Positions 35,468-45,396 of a stretch of 64,000 nucleotides of DNA are shown piece by piece. The number at the start of each line of letters is the position of its first letter. Position 1 is the stretch's first letter. The stretch is taken from contig JAJDWX010000009.1 in assembly GCA_022825385.1 (NCBI GenBank), positions 81,852 to 145,851 of the forward strand, in the 5' to 3' direction. This DNA is from Rhodothermales bacterium (GTDB taxonomy: Bacteria > Bacteroidota > Rhodothermia > Rhodothermales > VXPQ01). A program made the position numbers and the translations under genes. The notes beneath the pieces were generated by a model, which was not told where the DNA came from, did not search any database, and was given only the letters and a program-made list of their open reading frames with translations.

Positions 35468-38400
35468 TGCGTTTCCTCGTTGGCTGTCAGAACAGGCTGG
35501 GCGATTCTTTGCTCAACCATGCGGTTGAAATCGGGTCCGATCTTCTCCTTAAAATCCGAAAGAATATCGTATACGTCCGTGAATTCGGCAAAATCCCAGC
35601 GCCCGAAACCGCCATGACTGTTTACCCCGGGAATCCAGCAGGTTTCCATCGTCGCTTTCTTTTCCTTGGCGTCTTCCCGCCGATATCCCTTGATTTCGAC
35701 GATCAGGTGCAGCAAGTCGTCGTTGCCTCGTCCATCGTCGATGAGCACGATAAAATCCGGGATGTACGTACGGGTTTCCGAGCCGTACAGGTAAGGCACT
35801 TCCAGGCCGAGGTTGTAATTCTTGACGTAAGCCCGAACTTGCGGATGGGATTCCGCAACCCGGCAAAATTCCGCTTCCCAGTCGCTGTCCAGAATAGCCC
35901 AATTGATATGGCAACGGCTATGATCGGTTTTGTAGCGGCTGGTTTTAGATGTGTTGAAATGCACCTGCGCGGTGGAGCTGACGGGATTATACGGGTCCAG
36001 CACGGCCTTGACGGGCCGATTGCCCTTTTCCGCCCGTGTAATGCCCGCCGTGATGCGCTCGCAAGCCATGTCTTTTAGTTCCTGGTACATGAGTTGGGCC
36101 GGGTAGGTACCGCCCTTGCAGACCAGGCATTCGTCAAGCCACTGTCTGGTAATGCGCTTGAGTTGACCAAAGAGGTATGCTTTGGGCGCCTCGTCCGGGT
36201 CCCGCCACTTCGTATAAAGCAGATGTTGGGTGAGATTATAAACCAGGGTGTTGCGCCGGCGCGTTTGCGTATGTTCCAGGTCGAGGTCTACGCCCTCGCC
36301 GATAATCCCCTGATTTCGGGTAATGGACGGTCCGATCATGTCTGGCGTGAGTTCCAGCACGGAGTCGGTGTTGAACTCGGCTCGAAGTCGTTCTTCCGGC
36401 AATTCGACGCGATACCCCGCTACGCGAGGGAAGCGAATTTCCAGCGCATCCCGGTCGGGTCGTATTGCTTTTACTTGTACGGTTTCGAGCGGCGGACGCG
36501 GTTGCACCGCCACAGGCTTTGCCGTAAAGTCGAAAGGAATGCCCAGCACGTCCGCGTATTCTACATTGAAAAGACCTTTTTCGTTCAATTCGTAGGACTG
36601 CCTCCGCAGCGCGCGCCCGACCACCTGTTCGCATAGCAACTGGGTTCCAAAGGCGCGAACGCCCAGCACATGGCTGACCGTATTCGCGTCCCATCCTTCC
36701 GTAAGCATCGAAACCGATACGACGCAACGAATCGAATCCCCCAGCCGTCCGGGTTTCCCCACGGTATTCATGACTTCGCGGAGCAGGTCCTGATCGCTGA
36801 TTCGCTCGGCCTTAAGCCAGTCGCCACGTTCGATACTTTCCCTGCGAAACCGCTCGATTTCGTTGGCGGCCATCTTGCGGAAATTCCTGTCCAGCGCATC
36901 CCCGGATTCCAGTTGTACGCTGTCGATCAATAAGGTCCGGGGCCGGGGAATCGGGTTGCCGTCCTCGTCGAAATTGCGAAACAACGGCAGTCGCCCGTTT
37001 TCGAACGCCTTGCCTCCGTCGCCTTGTTCTCGATGGAACCCGGAGATGTAATCGTAGACCAGCTTGGAAGTCGAGGTGTTGTTGCAGACCACAATGAAGC
37101 AGGGCGGCACAGGAATTCCTGCTTCTTCCCAGGCATTGAATTCTTTTTCGTAATGGCCATACAGGGCCTCCAGCGCGGTCTGGAGTTCCACAGGCAGGCT
37201 CAAGGGGTCAAGCGCTTTGCCCGCGCCCCGTTTCTTTTTCGGCATATGGGGGCTTATGTGCTCCCACAACTTGCGAAATTTGGGCATGTCGCCGCCGGGA
37301 ATATTGTCCGCCACAGGGACCCGGGGCAACTTCACAATGCCGCATTCGATGGCGTCCATCAGGGAAAAATCGCTCATCGTCCAGGGAAACAAGGTGCCCT
37401 CCGCATAGCCCGATCCGCGCAGGAAGAAGGGGGTTGCCGAAAGGTCTATCACGCGCCGAACATTCAGTTTTCTGCTTGCTTTTTCAATGCCCGAAATCCA
37501 CAATCGGGCGGCTTCGGCATTCTTTTGGGCTTCTTTGCGGTCGTCGCCCTTGAGGTCGCCTTCCTCTTTTTCTTCGTCCGGCCTTTCGCGATAGCAATGG
37601 TGCGCTTCGTCGTTGAGGACCATAATATTCTTTATCCTCATGAGTTCGGGCATCACCCTTTGCAGCATTTCCCCTTCGGTTTCGAGGGTGTTCAACTCTG
37701 AGCCTCGCCCCTGAAGCAGGGCGCGTCCCCCTTTGGATAGTTCGAGGCGTTCGCGCTCCTTGAAAGCGTGATAATTGGTGATGACGATTTTGGCCTTCCC
37801 CAGGTCGGGGAGCATGTCGTTCGGGACCAGTTCGCGCCGTTGATAGTAGCTATCCGGATCGTTTGGCTGCAACACGCGCAAACGGTCCTTGATGGTAATG
37901 CCCGGCGTAATGACCAGAAAGCCGTGGGTGAATTTGCTACTCTGCGGGCGGCGCACCGCATTGATGGTCTGCCAGGCGATCAACATGGCCATGACCATCG
38001 TTTTTCCTGCGCCAGTCGCAAGTTTGAGCGCAAGGCGAGACAGTTCGGGATTGGCGTCGCGGTTCGCGTCCTCAAGATGCTTGAGAAATCCTTTTATTTC
38101 CTTTCCCTTGCCTGGCGACGCTACCTCGGTAAGCCAAATGACGGTTTCGACTGCCTCGACCTGGCAAAAGAAGGGCCGAATGTCACTGAAGCGATGCGTT
38201 CGCCAGTGCCGGAGCAGACGGGCGGTTTCCGGCGTTACGCCCTGTTGATCGGGAGGGAGGTCGCGCCACCGATCAACTTGCCTGCGTACGCCATTGATAA
38301 TGTCCTTCAGGTATTGCTGGTCCCTGGTTTCCAGTTTCTTCGCTGCTTCGTCGAACACCAGCGAAGATTGTTTTTGAGCGGAGCCCTTTTGTTTTTTGGC

Positions 38401-38547
38401 CCTGGGGATGGGCGTGATGAAATCGGCGGACCTGCGCTGTTTGACGATACGCTGGGTAGGCTGGCCGTCCGGGTCCAGTTCCCAATGCCGGTCGGGACGT
38501 TCGTAGGGCGAATTGAGAACAGGTTGTTCGAAGAATTGGTCGCTCAA
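35464..38547 (-). CDS. res: Type III-like restriction enzyme Res subunit (helicase-nuclease)
   Basis: 1027 residues. SF2 helicase core: Walker A LATGAGKT at 176-183, DEAH box at 313-316, later motifs including VSMLTEGWD and QVVGRALRR. C-terminal PD-(D/E)xK nuclease: PD931 in YIPDFIVLI and E951-I-K953 in LIVEIKGYR. It resembles the BPTD_3080-type restriction endonucleases that pair with the methyltransferase class found downstream, rather than the classical EcoP1I Res. It translocates on and cleaves DNA lacking the cognate methyl mark. First gene of the operon; the tRNA-Ser lies 146 bases upstream. Confidence 0.9.
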   Translation of the reverse strand: MSDQFFEQPVLNSPYERPDRHWELDPDGQPTQRIVKQRRSADFITPIPRAKKQKGSAQKQSSLVFDEAAKKLETRDQQYLKDIINGVRRQVDRWRDLPPDQQGVTPETARLLRHWRTHRFSDIRPFFCQVEAVETVIWLTEVASPGKGKEIKGFLKHLEDANRDANPELSRLALKLATGAGKTMVMAMLIAWQTINAVRRPQSSKFTHGFLVITPGITIKDRLRVLQPNDPDSYYQRRELVPNDMLPDLGKAKIVITNYHAFKERERLELSKGGRALLQGRGSELNTLETEGEMLQRVMPELMRIKNIMVLNDEAHHCYRERPDEEKEEGDLKGDDRKEAQKNAEAARLWISGIEKASRKLNVRRVIDLSATPFFLRGSGYAEGTLFPWTMSDFSLMDAIECGIVKLPRVPVADNIPGGDMPKFRKLWEHISPHMPKKKRGAGKALDPLSLPVELQTALEALYGHYEKEFNAWEEAGIPVPPCFIVVCNNTSTSKLVYDYISGFHREQGDGGKAFENGRLPLFRNFDEDGNPIPRPRTLLIDSVQLESGDALDRNFRKMAANEIERFRRESIERGDWLKAERISDQDLLREVMNTVGKPGRLGDSIRCVVSVSMLTEGWDANTVSHVLGVRAFGTQLLCEQVVGRALRRQSYELNEKGLFNVEYADVLGIPFDFTAKPVAVQPRPPLETVQVKAIRPDRDALEIRFPRVAGYRVELPEERLRAEFNTDSVLELTPDMIGPSITRNQGIIGEGVDLDLEHTQTRRRNTLVYNLTQHLLYTKWRDPDEAPKAYLFGQLKRITRQWLDECLVCKGGTYPAQLMYQELKDMACERITAGITRAEKGNRPVKAVLDPYNPVSSTAQVHFNTSKTSRYKTDHSRCHINWAILDSDWEAEFCRVAESHPQVRAYVKNYNLGLEVPYLYGSETRTYIPDFIVLIDDGRGNDDLLHLIVEIKGYRREDAKEKKATMETCWIPGVNSHGGFGRWDFAEFTDVYDILSDFKEKIGPDFNRMVEQRIAQPVLTANEETQ

Positions 38548-38693
38548 AACGTGGTGCTCCCGAAACCGGATTTACGCTATGATTTATTGGGCCGCCGCAA
38601 CCTTGATCGCTGCTATGTCCGCATCGGTTATATCATAACGATATTACGCCACATAAACCACCCCAAATACCCCCAATGCCACCCCAAATCAGC

Positions 38694-38780
38694 GGAGAGG
38701 GAGGGATTCGAACCCTCGATACGGGGTTGCCGTATACTCCCTTAGCAGGGGAGCGCCTTCAGCCACTCGGCCACCTCTCC
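38694..38780 (-). tRNA. tRNA-Ser (anticodon GCU)
   Basis: 87-nt class II tRNA. Acceptor GGAGAGG with CCTCTCC, anticodon arm CTCCC-CTGCTAA-GGGAG giving GCT, a long variable arm (TATACGGCAACCCCGTAT), and T-arm GAGGGTTCGAATCCCTC. No encoded CCA. It borders the right side of the accessory region. Confidence 0.96.
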
Positions 38781-38882
38781 GGGTGCGCGTACGGGAACGC
38801 ATCCCGGCGCATGGGTCATGGATATTTCAACGACCCCTGCTAACGCCGAAAAGCCCGCCAGGTTCGACTTCCCGGCGCCGAT

Positions 38883-39806
38883 TTATCCGGCTTCCAGCGC
38901 GTTGGCCCCCGAAACGATCTCGATGATCTCCGTGGTGATGGCGGATTGCCGCGCCCGGTTGTACTTCAGTTTCAGGTTGCGCAGGAAATCCTCCGCGTTG
39001 GAGGTGGCGTTATCCATGGCCACCATGCGCGCGCCCTGTTCCGCCGCGTTCGATTCGAGCAGGACGCGCCACACCTGGTAGCGCAGGTATCTCGGCAACA
39101 GTTCGCGCAGGACGGATTCCGCTTCCGGTTCGAAGATGGAGTCGGGAATTTCGCGCGGGTCCGCCGCCTCGTCGCCCCCTGCGCCTTTCGCCGCCATGAT
39201 GGGCGTAAGGAACTGTTTTTTGGGAATGGGGAGGAACGGCTCCACGATCCGGTTCTGGGCGATGGTGTTCCGGAATTCGTTGTAGACGATCTTGACCTCG
39301 TTCCAGGAGCCGTTCAGATAGCCGTCCACGGCCTGTTCGACGATCTTGCGGGCCGTTTCTACCTCAACGTGGTCGAATACGCCGCGAAAATCGCCGACCA
39401 TGTTGTACCCTCGGCGCGCGAAATGCTCATGTCCTTTCCGGCCTGCGGCCAGCACATGCAGATTGCCCGCCGCGCGCGCCGTTTCGTACGCCGCCATCGC
39501 GTGTTCCGCCTCCTTCACGATATTGGCGTTGAAGGCCCCCGCCAGGCCCCGGTCGGCGGTCACGACGATAAACAGAACGCTTTGGCTCCCCTCGCGCGCC
39601 TGCAGCAACGGATGTTCCGCGGCGTCCAGTTGCTCCTTGAGCCGACTGATTACGGCGCCCAACTGGTACGCATACGGCCGCGTACGGAAGATGCGTTCCT
39701 GCGCCCGCCGCAGCTTGGCCGCCGCCACCATCTTCATGGCGCGCGTCACCTGCTGCGTGTTGCGGATCGAATCGATCCGGTTTCGTATGTCCCGGAGATT
39801 GGCCAT
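38883..39806 (-). CDS. atpG: ATP synthase gamma subunit
   Basis: 307 residues; the central rotor stalk of F1. N-terminal coiled coil ANLRDIRNRIDSIRNTQQVTRAMKMV and C-terminal ITTEIIEIVSGANAL are the conserved helices that fit inside the alpha-beta hexamer. An insert of about 15 residues rich in Gly/Ala/Asp/Glu sits near residues 210-225. Last gene of the minus-strand atp run; atpD and atpC are not in the window. Confidence 0.96.
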   Translation of the reverse strand: MANLRDIRNRIDSIRNTQQVTRAMKMVAAAKLRRAQERIFRTRPYAYQLGAVISRLKEQLDAAEHPLLQAREGSQSVLFIVVTADRGLAGAFNANIVKEAEHAMAAYETARAAGNLHVLAAGRKGHEHFARRGYNMVGDFRGVFDHVEVETARKIVEQAVDGYLNGSWNEVKIVYNEFRNTIAQNRIVEPFLPIPKKQFLTPIMAAKGAGGDEAADPREIPDSIFEPEAESVLRELLPRYLRYQVWRVLLESNAAEQGARMVAMDNATSNAEDFLRNLKLKYNRARQSAITTEIIEIVSGANALEAG

Positions 39807-39825
39807 GAATCAATCCGCCTGCGCG

Positions 39826-41415
39826 CTACGCCCGGAAAAGGTCCGCCAGGTCGCTCGCCACGCTGGCAAGCGTCTCTTGATGTTCGTCCGAGAGGACGCC
39901 CGTCTCCCGAATCGCGTCAAGCAGGTCCTGATGCTGTATCTGCAGTTTGCCGATGAATTCTGTTTCCAGTTCGCCGAGGCGCGCCACCGGCACATCGTCC
40001 AGCAGTCCCTTCGTCGCCACGAAAATCACGGCGACCTGTTCTTCCACCGGGACGGGCGCGTATTGGCCCTGCTTCAGAATCTCGACGAGGCGTTCCCCGC
40101 GCGTAAGTTGCCGGCGGGTCGCCGGATCCAGGTCGGACCCGAATTTGGCGAAGGCCTGCAACTCGCGGTACTGCGCAAGGTCGATGCGCAACGTGCCCGC
40201 CACTTTTTTCATCCCCTTGATTTGCGCATTGCCGCCGACGCGCGATACGGAAATCCCCACGTCGATAGCCGGACGCACCCCCGCGTTGAAAAGGTTCGTT
40301 TCCAGATATATCTGACCGTCCGTAATGGAGATGACATTCGTGGGAATGTAGGCGGAGACGTCTCCCGCCTGCGTTTCGATGACGGGCAAGGCGGTCAGGG
40401 AGCCGCCGCCTTCCACTTTGCCTTGCAGCGATTCGGGCACGTCGTTCATCTGGATGGCCACCGCCTTCGTTTCGTTGATCTTGGCGGCGCGCTCCAGCAG
40501 GCGGCTGTGCAAATAAAATACGTCGCCCGGATAGGCTTCGCGCCCCGGCGGGCGGCGCAGCAGCAAGGACAGTTCGCGGTAGGCCACCGCCTGCTTGGAG
40601 AGGTCGTCGTAGACCACGAGGACGTGCCGCCCCGTATCCCGGAAGTATTCGCCGATGCAGGCCCCGGCGTACGGAGCGATGAATTGCAACGGGGCGGGCG
40701 AGGAGGCCGGCGCATTCACAATGACCGTATACTCCATCGCGTCGTGTTCTTCGAGCGCCCGCATCACCTGGGCCACGGTGGACGCTTTTTGCCCGATGGC
40801 TACGTAAACGCAAAAAACCGGCTTGTCGGTGGCGTGGGTGGCCTTCTGATTGATGATCGCGTCGATCAGGACGGCGGTTTTGCCGGTTTGCCGGTCTCCG
40901 ATCACCAGTTCCCGCTGCCCCCGCCCGATGGGAATCATCGAGTCGATGGCCTTCACGCCCGTCTGGAGCGGTTCGCTGACGGGCTGCCTGTAGATGACGC
41001 CGGGGGCCTTGCGCTCCAGCGGCATTTCGAAAGATTCGCCCGCAATGGGGCCGCGCCCGTCTATCGGATTGCCCAGCGGCTCGATCACCCGCCCCAGCAT
41101 GCCTTCCGAAACGTCGATGGACGCGATGCGCCGGGTCCGCCGCGCCTCGTGGCCTTCCTTCACCGCAGCGACGTCGCCGAACAGCACGACGCCAATGTTG
41201 TCCTCTTCGAGATTAAGAACCATGCCGGTGGCGCCACTTTCCGGGAATGCGATCAACTCGCCGGCCTGTACGTTGGAAAGTCCGTATAGTCGCGCGATGC
41301 CGTCCCCTGTTTGCAGGACGGTCCCGACTTCGTATACGTCGGTTCCCGTTTCCAGATCGCCGAAAGCGTTCTTCAGAACCGAGGTAACTTCATCTGGTCG
41401 AATAGACGTGGTCAT
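39826..41415 (-). CDS. atpA: ATP synthase alpha subunit
   Basis: 529 residues from ATG 41415 ([18 protein letters not shown]). P-loop [14 protein letters not shown] and the alpha signature [17 protein letters not shown] are present. It forms the regulatory nucleotide sites of the F1 hexamer. Upstream in-frame codons to 41454 look non-coding. 19 bases separate it from atpG. Confidence 0.97.
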   Translation of the reverse strand: MTTSIRPDEVTSVLKNAFGDLETGTDVYEVGTVLQTGDGIARLYGLSNVQAGELIAFPESGATGMVLNLEEDNIGVVLFGDVAAVKEGHEARRTRRIASIDVSEGMLGRVIEPLGNPIDGRGPIAGESFEMPLERKAPGVIYRQPVSEPLQTGVKAIDSMIPIGRGQRELVIGDRQTGKTAVLIDAIINQKATHATDKPVFCVYVAIGQKASTVAQVMRALEEHDAMEYTVIVNAPASSPAPLQFIAPYAGACIGEYFRDTGRHVLVVYDDLSKQAVAYRELSLLLRRPPGREAYPGDVFYLHSRLLERAAKINETKAVAIQMNDVPESLQGKVEGGGSLTALPVIETQAGDVSAYIPTNVISITDGQIYLETNLFNAGVRPAIDVGISVSRVGGNAQIKGMKKVAGTLRIDLAQYRELQAFAKFGSDLDPATRRQLTRGERLVEILKQGQYAPVPVEEQVAVIFVATKGLLDDVPVARLGELETEFIGKLQIQHQDLLDAIRETGVLSDEHQETLASVASDLADLFRA

Positions 41416-41499
41416 AATTTTGCTGTCGTCGATTGCGCCTGCGCCTGCTCGCAAGCAATAGATGGCTGTTCGAGGCGTATGCGCCGAAATATTAATGGG

Positions 41500-42045
41500 C
41501 TAACGGATAGAAAGGGACTGGCGCGCGACCCGGTCGCGGAGCGCTTCGAGGCGGCGACGCACGCTACGGTCGTACACCGTATCCCCGATGCGCACGACCA
41601 TCCCGCCGATCAATTCGGCGTCTCGCCGCACATTCAGGCGAATGCGCTTGCCGGTCAATCGTTCGAGCGCTTCTGTCAGGCCGCGGCGTTCTTCTTCGCT
41701 TAATTCCGAAGCGATGCGGGCTTCCGCCTCCACGACGCCAAGGCGCTCGTCGCGCAAGCGCCGCCATGCCCGGGCAATGCGGTCAAACAGGTTTTCGCGT
41801 TGCCTGCCGACCAGCATATGGAGAAACCGCAGCGTGAGATCGTCCAGCCGCGATGCGAACAACGCGCGAACAACCTCCTGCTTTTTCTCCCGAGCCGCGA
41901 CCGGATTCCGAAAAAGTCGCGCCAGCGCTTCCGACTCGTCCAGCGTCGCCTGCACGAACGCGATATCCGCGTCGACGCGTTCGACGTTCGAGGCGCGTTC
42001 GGCTTCCTCGTACAGTGCGCGGGCGTATCTGCGGGCTACTACCAT
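41500..42045 (-). CDS. atpH: ATP synthase delta subunit
   Basis: 181 residues from ATG 42045 (VVARRYARALYEEAE). Six-helix N-terminal domain and C-terminal strand region RLNVRRDAELIGGMVVRIGDTVYD, the OSCP/delta signature. Connects F1 to the peripheral b stalk. The long open frame upstream of this ATG is a shadow of high GC content. Confidence 0.93.
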   Translation of the reverse strand: MVVARRYARALYEEAERASNVERVDADIAFVQATLDESEALARLFRNPVAAREKKQEVVRALFASRLDDLTLRFLHMLVGRQRENLFDRIARAWRRLRDERLGVVEAEARIASELSEEERRGLTEALERLTGKRIRLNVRRDAELIGGMVVRIGDTVYDRSVRRRLEALRDRVARQSLSIR

Positions 42046-42110
42046 GTCGTTCGGGTCAAGCGGGGGAATGCGGTTGTCGGGGCGGGCGGGAAGGGACAGG
42101 GCGGCGCCGG

Positions 42111-42620
42111 TCAGTTGCGGGGAAGCTGCTCGATAAAGCGATCCACCATTTTGCGATGCCGATCCGCATCCAGCGTCTCTTCGAGAATCTGTTCGGCGGT
42201 TCGGATAGCAAGCCCTGCCACTTCGTCTCGCAATTCCTCTAGGGCGCGCTCTTTTTCTCGCTCGATTTCGGCTTGCGCCTGCTCTTGCATCTGCCGGATT
42301 CGGGCCCGCGTCTTCTCCAGTTCCTCGGCGCGCACCCGTTCGGCCGCCGTACGCGCATCTTGCAGGACGCGCCGGGCGTTTTCTTCCGCCTCGCGACGGG
42401 CCTCCTCGTTTTTCGCTCCGGTTTGCCGGGCTTCCTCCAGGGCTTGCTCGGCTTTGCGAAGCGAGGCGTCGATGGTTTCTTCGCGTTCGCTCAAGGCGTT
42501 CACGATGGGTTTCCATGCGTATTTGCCAAGCACGAACAACAAGAGCGCAAAGACGATGACCTTGTAGAAGATCAGTCCCGCGTTCGGTTCGAGCAGACTC
42601 TGGGCTACGATGATATCCAT
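42111..42620 (-). CDS. atpF: ATP synthase b subunit
   Basis: 169 residues from ATG 42620. One membrane helix near the N-terminus (LIFYKVIVFALLLFVLGKYAW), then a long Glu/Arg/Ala coiled coil forming the peripheral stalk. The conserved KPI after the helix is present. 65 bases upstream of atpH. Confidence 0.94.
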   Translation of the reverse strand: MDIIVAQSLLEPNAGLIFYKVIVFALLLFVLGKYAWKPIVNALSEREETIDASLRKAEQALEEARQTGAKNEEARREAEENARRVLQDARTAAERVRAEELEKTRARIRQMQEQAQAEIEREKERALEELRDEVAGLAIRTAEQILEETLDADRHRKMVDRFIEQLPRN

Positions 42621-42691
42621 GGCCAAATCGAGGATGCGTTATTCCCTGGAGTTCGCAGGGAAATGGTATGGATGCGCCGGGGCGGCCCGGT

Positions 42692-42922
42692 TCAGGCCTT
42701 CAGGGTGAGCAGCAGGCAGATGATCATGCCGAACAGCGCGACGCCTTCGAGCAGCGCGGCGGCGATGATCATGGTAAGGCGTATGTGCCCGGCGACTTCC
42801 GGCTGTCGCGCCGAGGCTTCCATGGCAGGTCCGGCGAGGTTCCCTATGCCGATGCCGGCCCCGATGGCGACAAGTCCGGCTCCGATGCCTGCGGCCAGAA
42901 AAGCTAATGCGGTAGGTTCCAT
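42692..42922 (-). CDS. atpE: ATP synthase c subunit (proteolipid ring)
   Basis: 76 residues, two transmembrane helices joined by the polar loop A-R-Q-P-E. The ion-binding carboxylate is E59 in ALLEGVALFG. The extra Gln and Ser ligands of Na+-type rings are not seen, so a proton ring is likely. Gly-rich first helix GAGIGIGN is normal for tight packing. Confidence 0.95.
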   Translation of the reverse strand: MEPTALAFLAAGIGAGLVAIGAGIGIGNLAGPAMEASARQPEVAGHIRLTMIIAAALLEGVALFGMIICLLLTLKA

Positions 42923-43001
42923 GATAATTCTCCGTGTGTTGAATCAGGTGATGCGAAAAAGAAGGTTCGATGGTGAGGCTGTTCGGCGCTATTCGACGGC
43001 G

Positions 43002-44135
43002 TTACCCGGCGAGGGCCGGTTGCTCTTCGGCGGACGTTTCTTCCTCGTGATGTTCGTCTTCCTCCAGGGCCATGCCGAAGAAGATCGCCGACAGCAGCGT
43101 GAACACAAAGGCGTGTATGAACGCCACGGCGATCTTGATGAACGTAATGAACAACGTAAAGGCGACGCCCACCGGCGCGACCAGCGCGGCCGCCAGGCTG
43201 CCGAACAACACGTTGATCGTGAAAATGATGCCGATCAGACTCAGGATGAGCAGGGAGCCGGACATCATGTTGGCGAAGAGTCGAAGCGCCAGCGCAAAGT
43301 GCTTGGCGATCAGGCTGACCAGTTCGATCGGCGCCAGAATAAACTTGACCGGCAAGGGCACGCCCGGAGGCCAGAACAGGTGCGTCCAGTACGCCTTGGT
43401 CCCCTTGCGTTGTCCCGCGACGAACGTAAAAGCAGCCAGCGTGAAAGTAACGGCGACGTTGGACGTCGCGGCCCCCAGATAGGGCGCCAGGCCCATCAGG
43501 TTGGCGCACAGGATAAACATGAACGCCGTAAGCAGGAAGGGCAGGAATTCCCGGTATCGGGGCCCCACGCACGGCTTGGCGATTTCGTCGCGCACGAAGA
43601 TCACGAGCGCCTCGAACATGTTCTGGAAGATGCCTCTCGGCGCGGCGACGCGGTCTTCGGGGCGCCGGTAGCGTCGCGCCAGTCCGAGAAAGATCGCAAC
43701 GACGATCAGGGCGGCCAGGACGCCGAACACAAGATGGCGCGTGATCGACAAGTCCAGCACAAGGGTCCCCTGGGCCGGTTTCGGTTTGGCGTACAAATGC
43801 TCGTGATGGTCGATGGCGTCGCGGAGCGCTTCTCCATGCAGGATTTCCGCGTGTCCGTCTTCTTTGTGTTCCATCACATACCGTTCCGACAGCAGCGCGG
43901 ATCGCGTGGACGGGAATACGTCCAGCCCCCAGGGGTCGCTTCGAAGAAAAATGCGCGGCAGTTCGACGGCGCCGAATGGAGCGAAATCGAGATATACGCC
44001 GTCCGCCGTGTGGGCGACCGCATCCAGTTTCCCCTCTTCGTCGGCGGCATGCGCCAGACGAGGCCCAAGGAACACGCATCCGGCTGCGAGGAGCAGGACG
44101 ATCTGGCGGTAGCGTATGTTTGCGTTCAACGCCAT
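43002..44135 (-). CDS. atpB: ATP synthase a subunit with N-terminal signal peptide and extension
   Basis: 377 residues, roughly 100 longer than the E. coli protein. Residues 1-30 look like a cleavable signal (IVLLLAAGCVFLGPRLAHA) and about 31-125 form a charged, soluble domain that would sit outside the membrane, an arrangement I associate with Bacteroidota-type a subunits. The channel portion follows, with the essential R285 in HFALALRLFANMMSG. It ends with a Glu/His-rich tail. The ATG at 44135 starts the signal peptide. Confidence 0.93.
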   Translation of the reverse strand: MALNANIRYRQIVLLLAAGCVFLGPRLAHAADEEGKLDAVAHTADGVYLDFAPFGAVELPRIFLRSDPWGLDVFPSTRSALLSERYVMEHKEDGHAEILHGEALRDAIDHHEHLYAKPKPAQGTLVLDLSITRHLVFGVLAALIVVAIFLGLARRYRRPEDRVAAPRGIFQNMFEALVIFVRDEIAKPCVGPRYREFLPFLLTAFMFILCANLMGLAPYLGAATSNVAVTFTLAAFTFVAGQRKGTKAYWTHLFWPPGVPLPVKFILAPIELVSLIAKHFALALRLFANMMSGSLLILSLIGIIFTINVLFGSLAAALVAPVGVAFTLFITFIKIAVAFIHAFVFTLLSAIFFGMALEEDEHHEEETSAEEQPALAG

Positions 44136-44164
44136 AACGAGTATGCGCGCGCGGCGCTGCGGCC

Positions 44165-44461
44165 CTACGAGGCGGGCGGTTGCTGCTTGTGAAAAAACCG
44201 GATTTCGATTACGAGTCCTATAAGAAACGTCGCGAAAAAACTGGCCAGCAAGGCGGTGGGCGACACGGGCAGCCATTGCAGCGCCATAACGAGCAGGCCG
44301 AGCATGACGACGATGCGGACCACCATGGCCCCTGCGACGATCGCCAAGGGGTTTCGGGCGCTTTGCAGCGCAATCCGATTCGATAAAAAGCTGATCAGCA
44401 CATACGATGCGCCCAGCAAGCATCCCAGTCCGATTCCGAGTCCCAGGCCTTCCGTTTCCAT
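44165..44461 (-). CDS. Small membrane protein of the atp operon (AtpI-like)
   Basis: 98 residues from ATG 44461 (METEGLGLGIGLGC). Three or four hydrophobic helices, short polar ends, terminal HKQQPPAS. Position between atpZ and atpB is that of the poorly conserved I subunit, thought to help ring assembly. Assignment rests on position and topology. Confidence 0.6.
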   Translation of the reverse strand: METEGLGLGIGLGCLLGASYVLISFLSNRIALQSARNPLAIVAGAMVVRIVVMLGLLVMALQWLPVSPTALLASFFATFLIGLVIEIRFFHKQQPPAS

Positions 44462-44611
44462 TGGCTTTTCGTTTCCATGGCCGCCGGAACGGTTTTCCCG
44501 AACGCACGGGAAACGCCGGCCAGGAAGTACGCCATTTTTTGCTAAAACCACCAATTTACGGCAAAAAGATCCGGAAAAAAGCCAATATGCAATGAATTTA
44601 TCAGGCGTTTT

Positions 44612-44863
44612 TCAGATTTGCGGCGGACGCTTCCTTGCGCGGGTTTCGCTTTTCCTGACGCCGCGCGCCAGCAGCACGAACATGGAAACCAGGCCGACGC
44701 ACAATCCGCCCAGAATAAACCAGGGCGTGGTATTGAGCCATTGGTCCAGCAGGACGCCGCCGATAATCCATATTCCCATGGAGATCGCCGGTTCCAGCGC
44801 CAGAGAGAGATGGGACCCGGCCTCCCTGAAATCGGTGCGTGGATCGCCTTTCGGAGCAGACAT
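44612..44863 (-). CDS. atpZ: AtpZ-like F0F1 ATPase-associated membrane protein
   Basis: 83 residues with two transmembrane helices: ISMGIWIIGGVLLDQWL, and WFILGGLCVGLVSMFVLLA. The pattern G-x-x-L-D near the end of helix 1 is the mark of AtpZ (ATPase_gene1 family), which forms a Mg2+/Ca2+ channel with AtpI in alkaliphilic bacilli. First gene of the atp run. 29 bases after the bactofilin gene. Confidence 0.75.
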   Translation of the reverse strand: MSAPKGDPRTDFREAGSHLSLALEPAISMGIWIIGGVLLDQWLNTTPWFILGGLCVGLVSMFVLLARGVRKSETRARKRPPQI

Positions 44864-44892
44864 GGCGTTTGCGGACGTAATCAGCGTCTCTT

Positions 44893-45342
44893 TTATTTGC
44901 GGGCGAGCGCAGGCTTGGCGGGCTTGGCGTTCCTGTCTGGCTTGGCGCTCCGGACGGGCTTGTCCTGCCCGCCGGGAATTTCGCTTGCGTCGATGACTCG
45001 TTCTCCCGTACGGCATTCTCCATTGAATACGGCGCCTTCTTCCACCATAAGGCGCCCCACCTGTATGTTGGCTTCCACCACCGACGTTTTCTGCAACAGG
45101 AGGTTGCCGGATACGTTGATGGTGCCCTTGACGCGCCCGGCGATGGCGAGCGCGCCGCCTTTGATGGCGCCTTCGATGTATCCGCTTCCCGGGATCACCA
45201 GTTTGCCCGCGGTTTCGACAAGGCCCTTGACGCACCCGCTGACGCGTACGTCGCTGGACGATACGAGCGTGCCCTCGAAGGTTGTGCCCTCGCTGACGAT
45301 GGTCAATTTCGGAGGGGTGCCGCCGTTTGCGTGTTTGGCCAT
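44893..45342 (-). CDS. Bactofilin (polymer-forming cytoskeletal protein)
   Basis: 149 residues; a right-handed beta-helix core of short repeats (GCVKGLVETAGKLVIPGSG, then IEGAIKGGALAIAGRVKG) flanked by disordered ends, the basic Lys/Pro/Ala-rich tail being typical. Assembles non-polar filaments involved in cell shape and envelope organisation. Just downstream of an M23 peptidase gene, a pairing also seen in other bacteria where bactofilin localises a cell-wall hydrolase. Confidence 0.92.
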   Translation of the reverse strand: MAKHANGGTPPKLTIVSEGTTFEGTLVSSSDVRVSGCVKGLVETAGKLVIPGSGYIEGAIKGGALAIAGRVKGTINVSGNLLLQKTSVVEANIQVGRLMVEEGAVFNGECRTGERVIDASEIPGGQDKPVRSAKPDRNAKPAKPALARK

Positions 45343-45396
45343 GGCGCGATGTTTTTCTGATTAAGGTGGTTTTCGTCTGTTATTATACGCAAATTG

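Noticed and set aside
23302..38780. att-site direct repeat formed by the two tRNA-Ser 3' ends
   Set aside because: The shared sequence is just the conserved T-arm and acceptor of two serine tRNAs, and no integrase gene is present.
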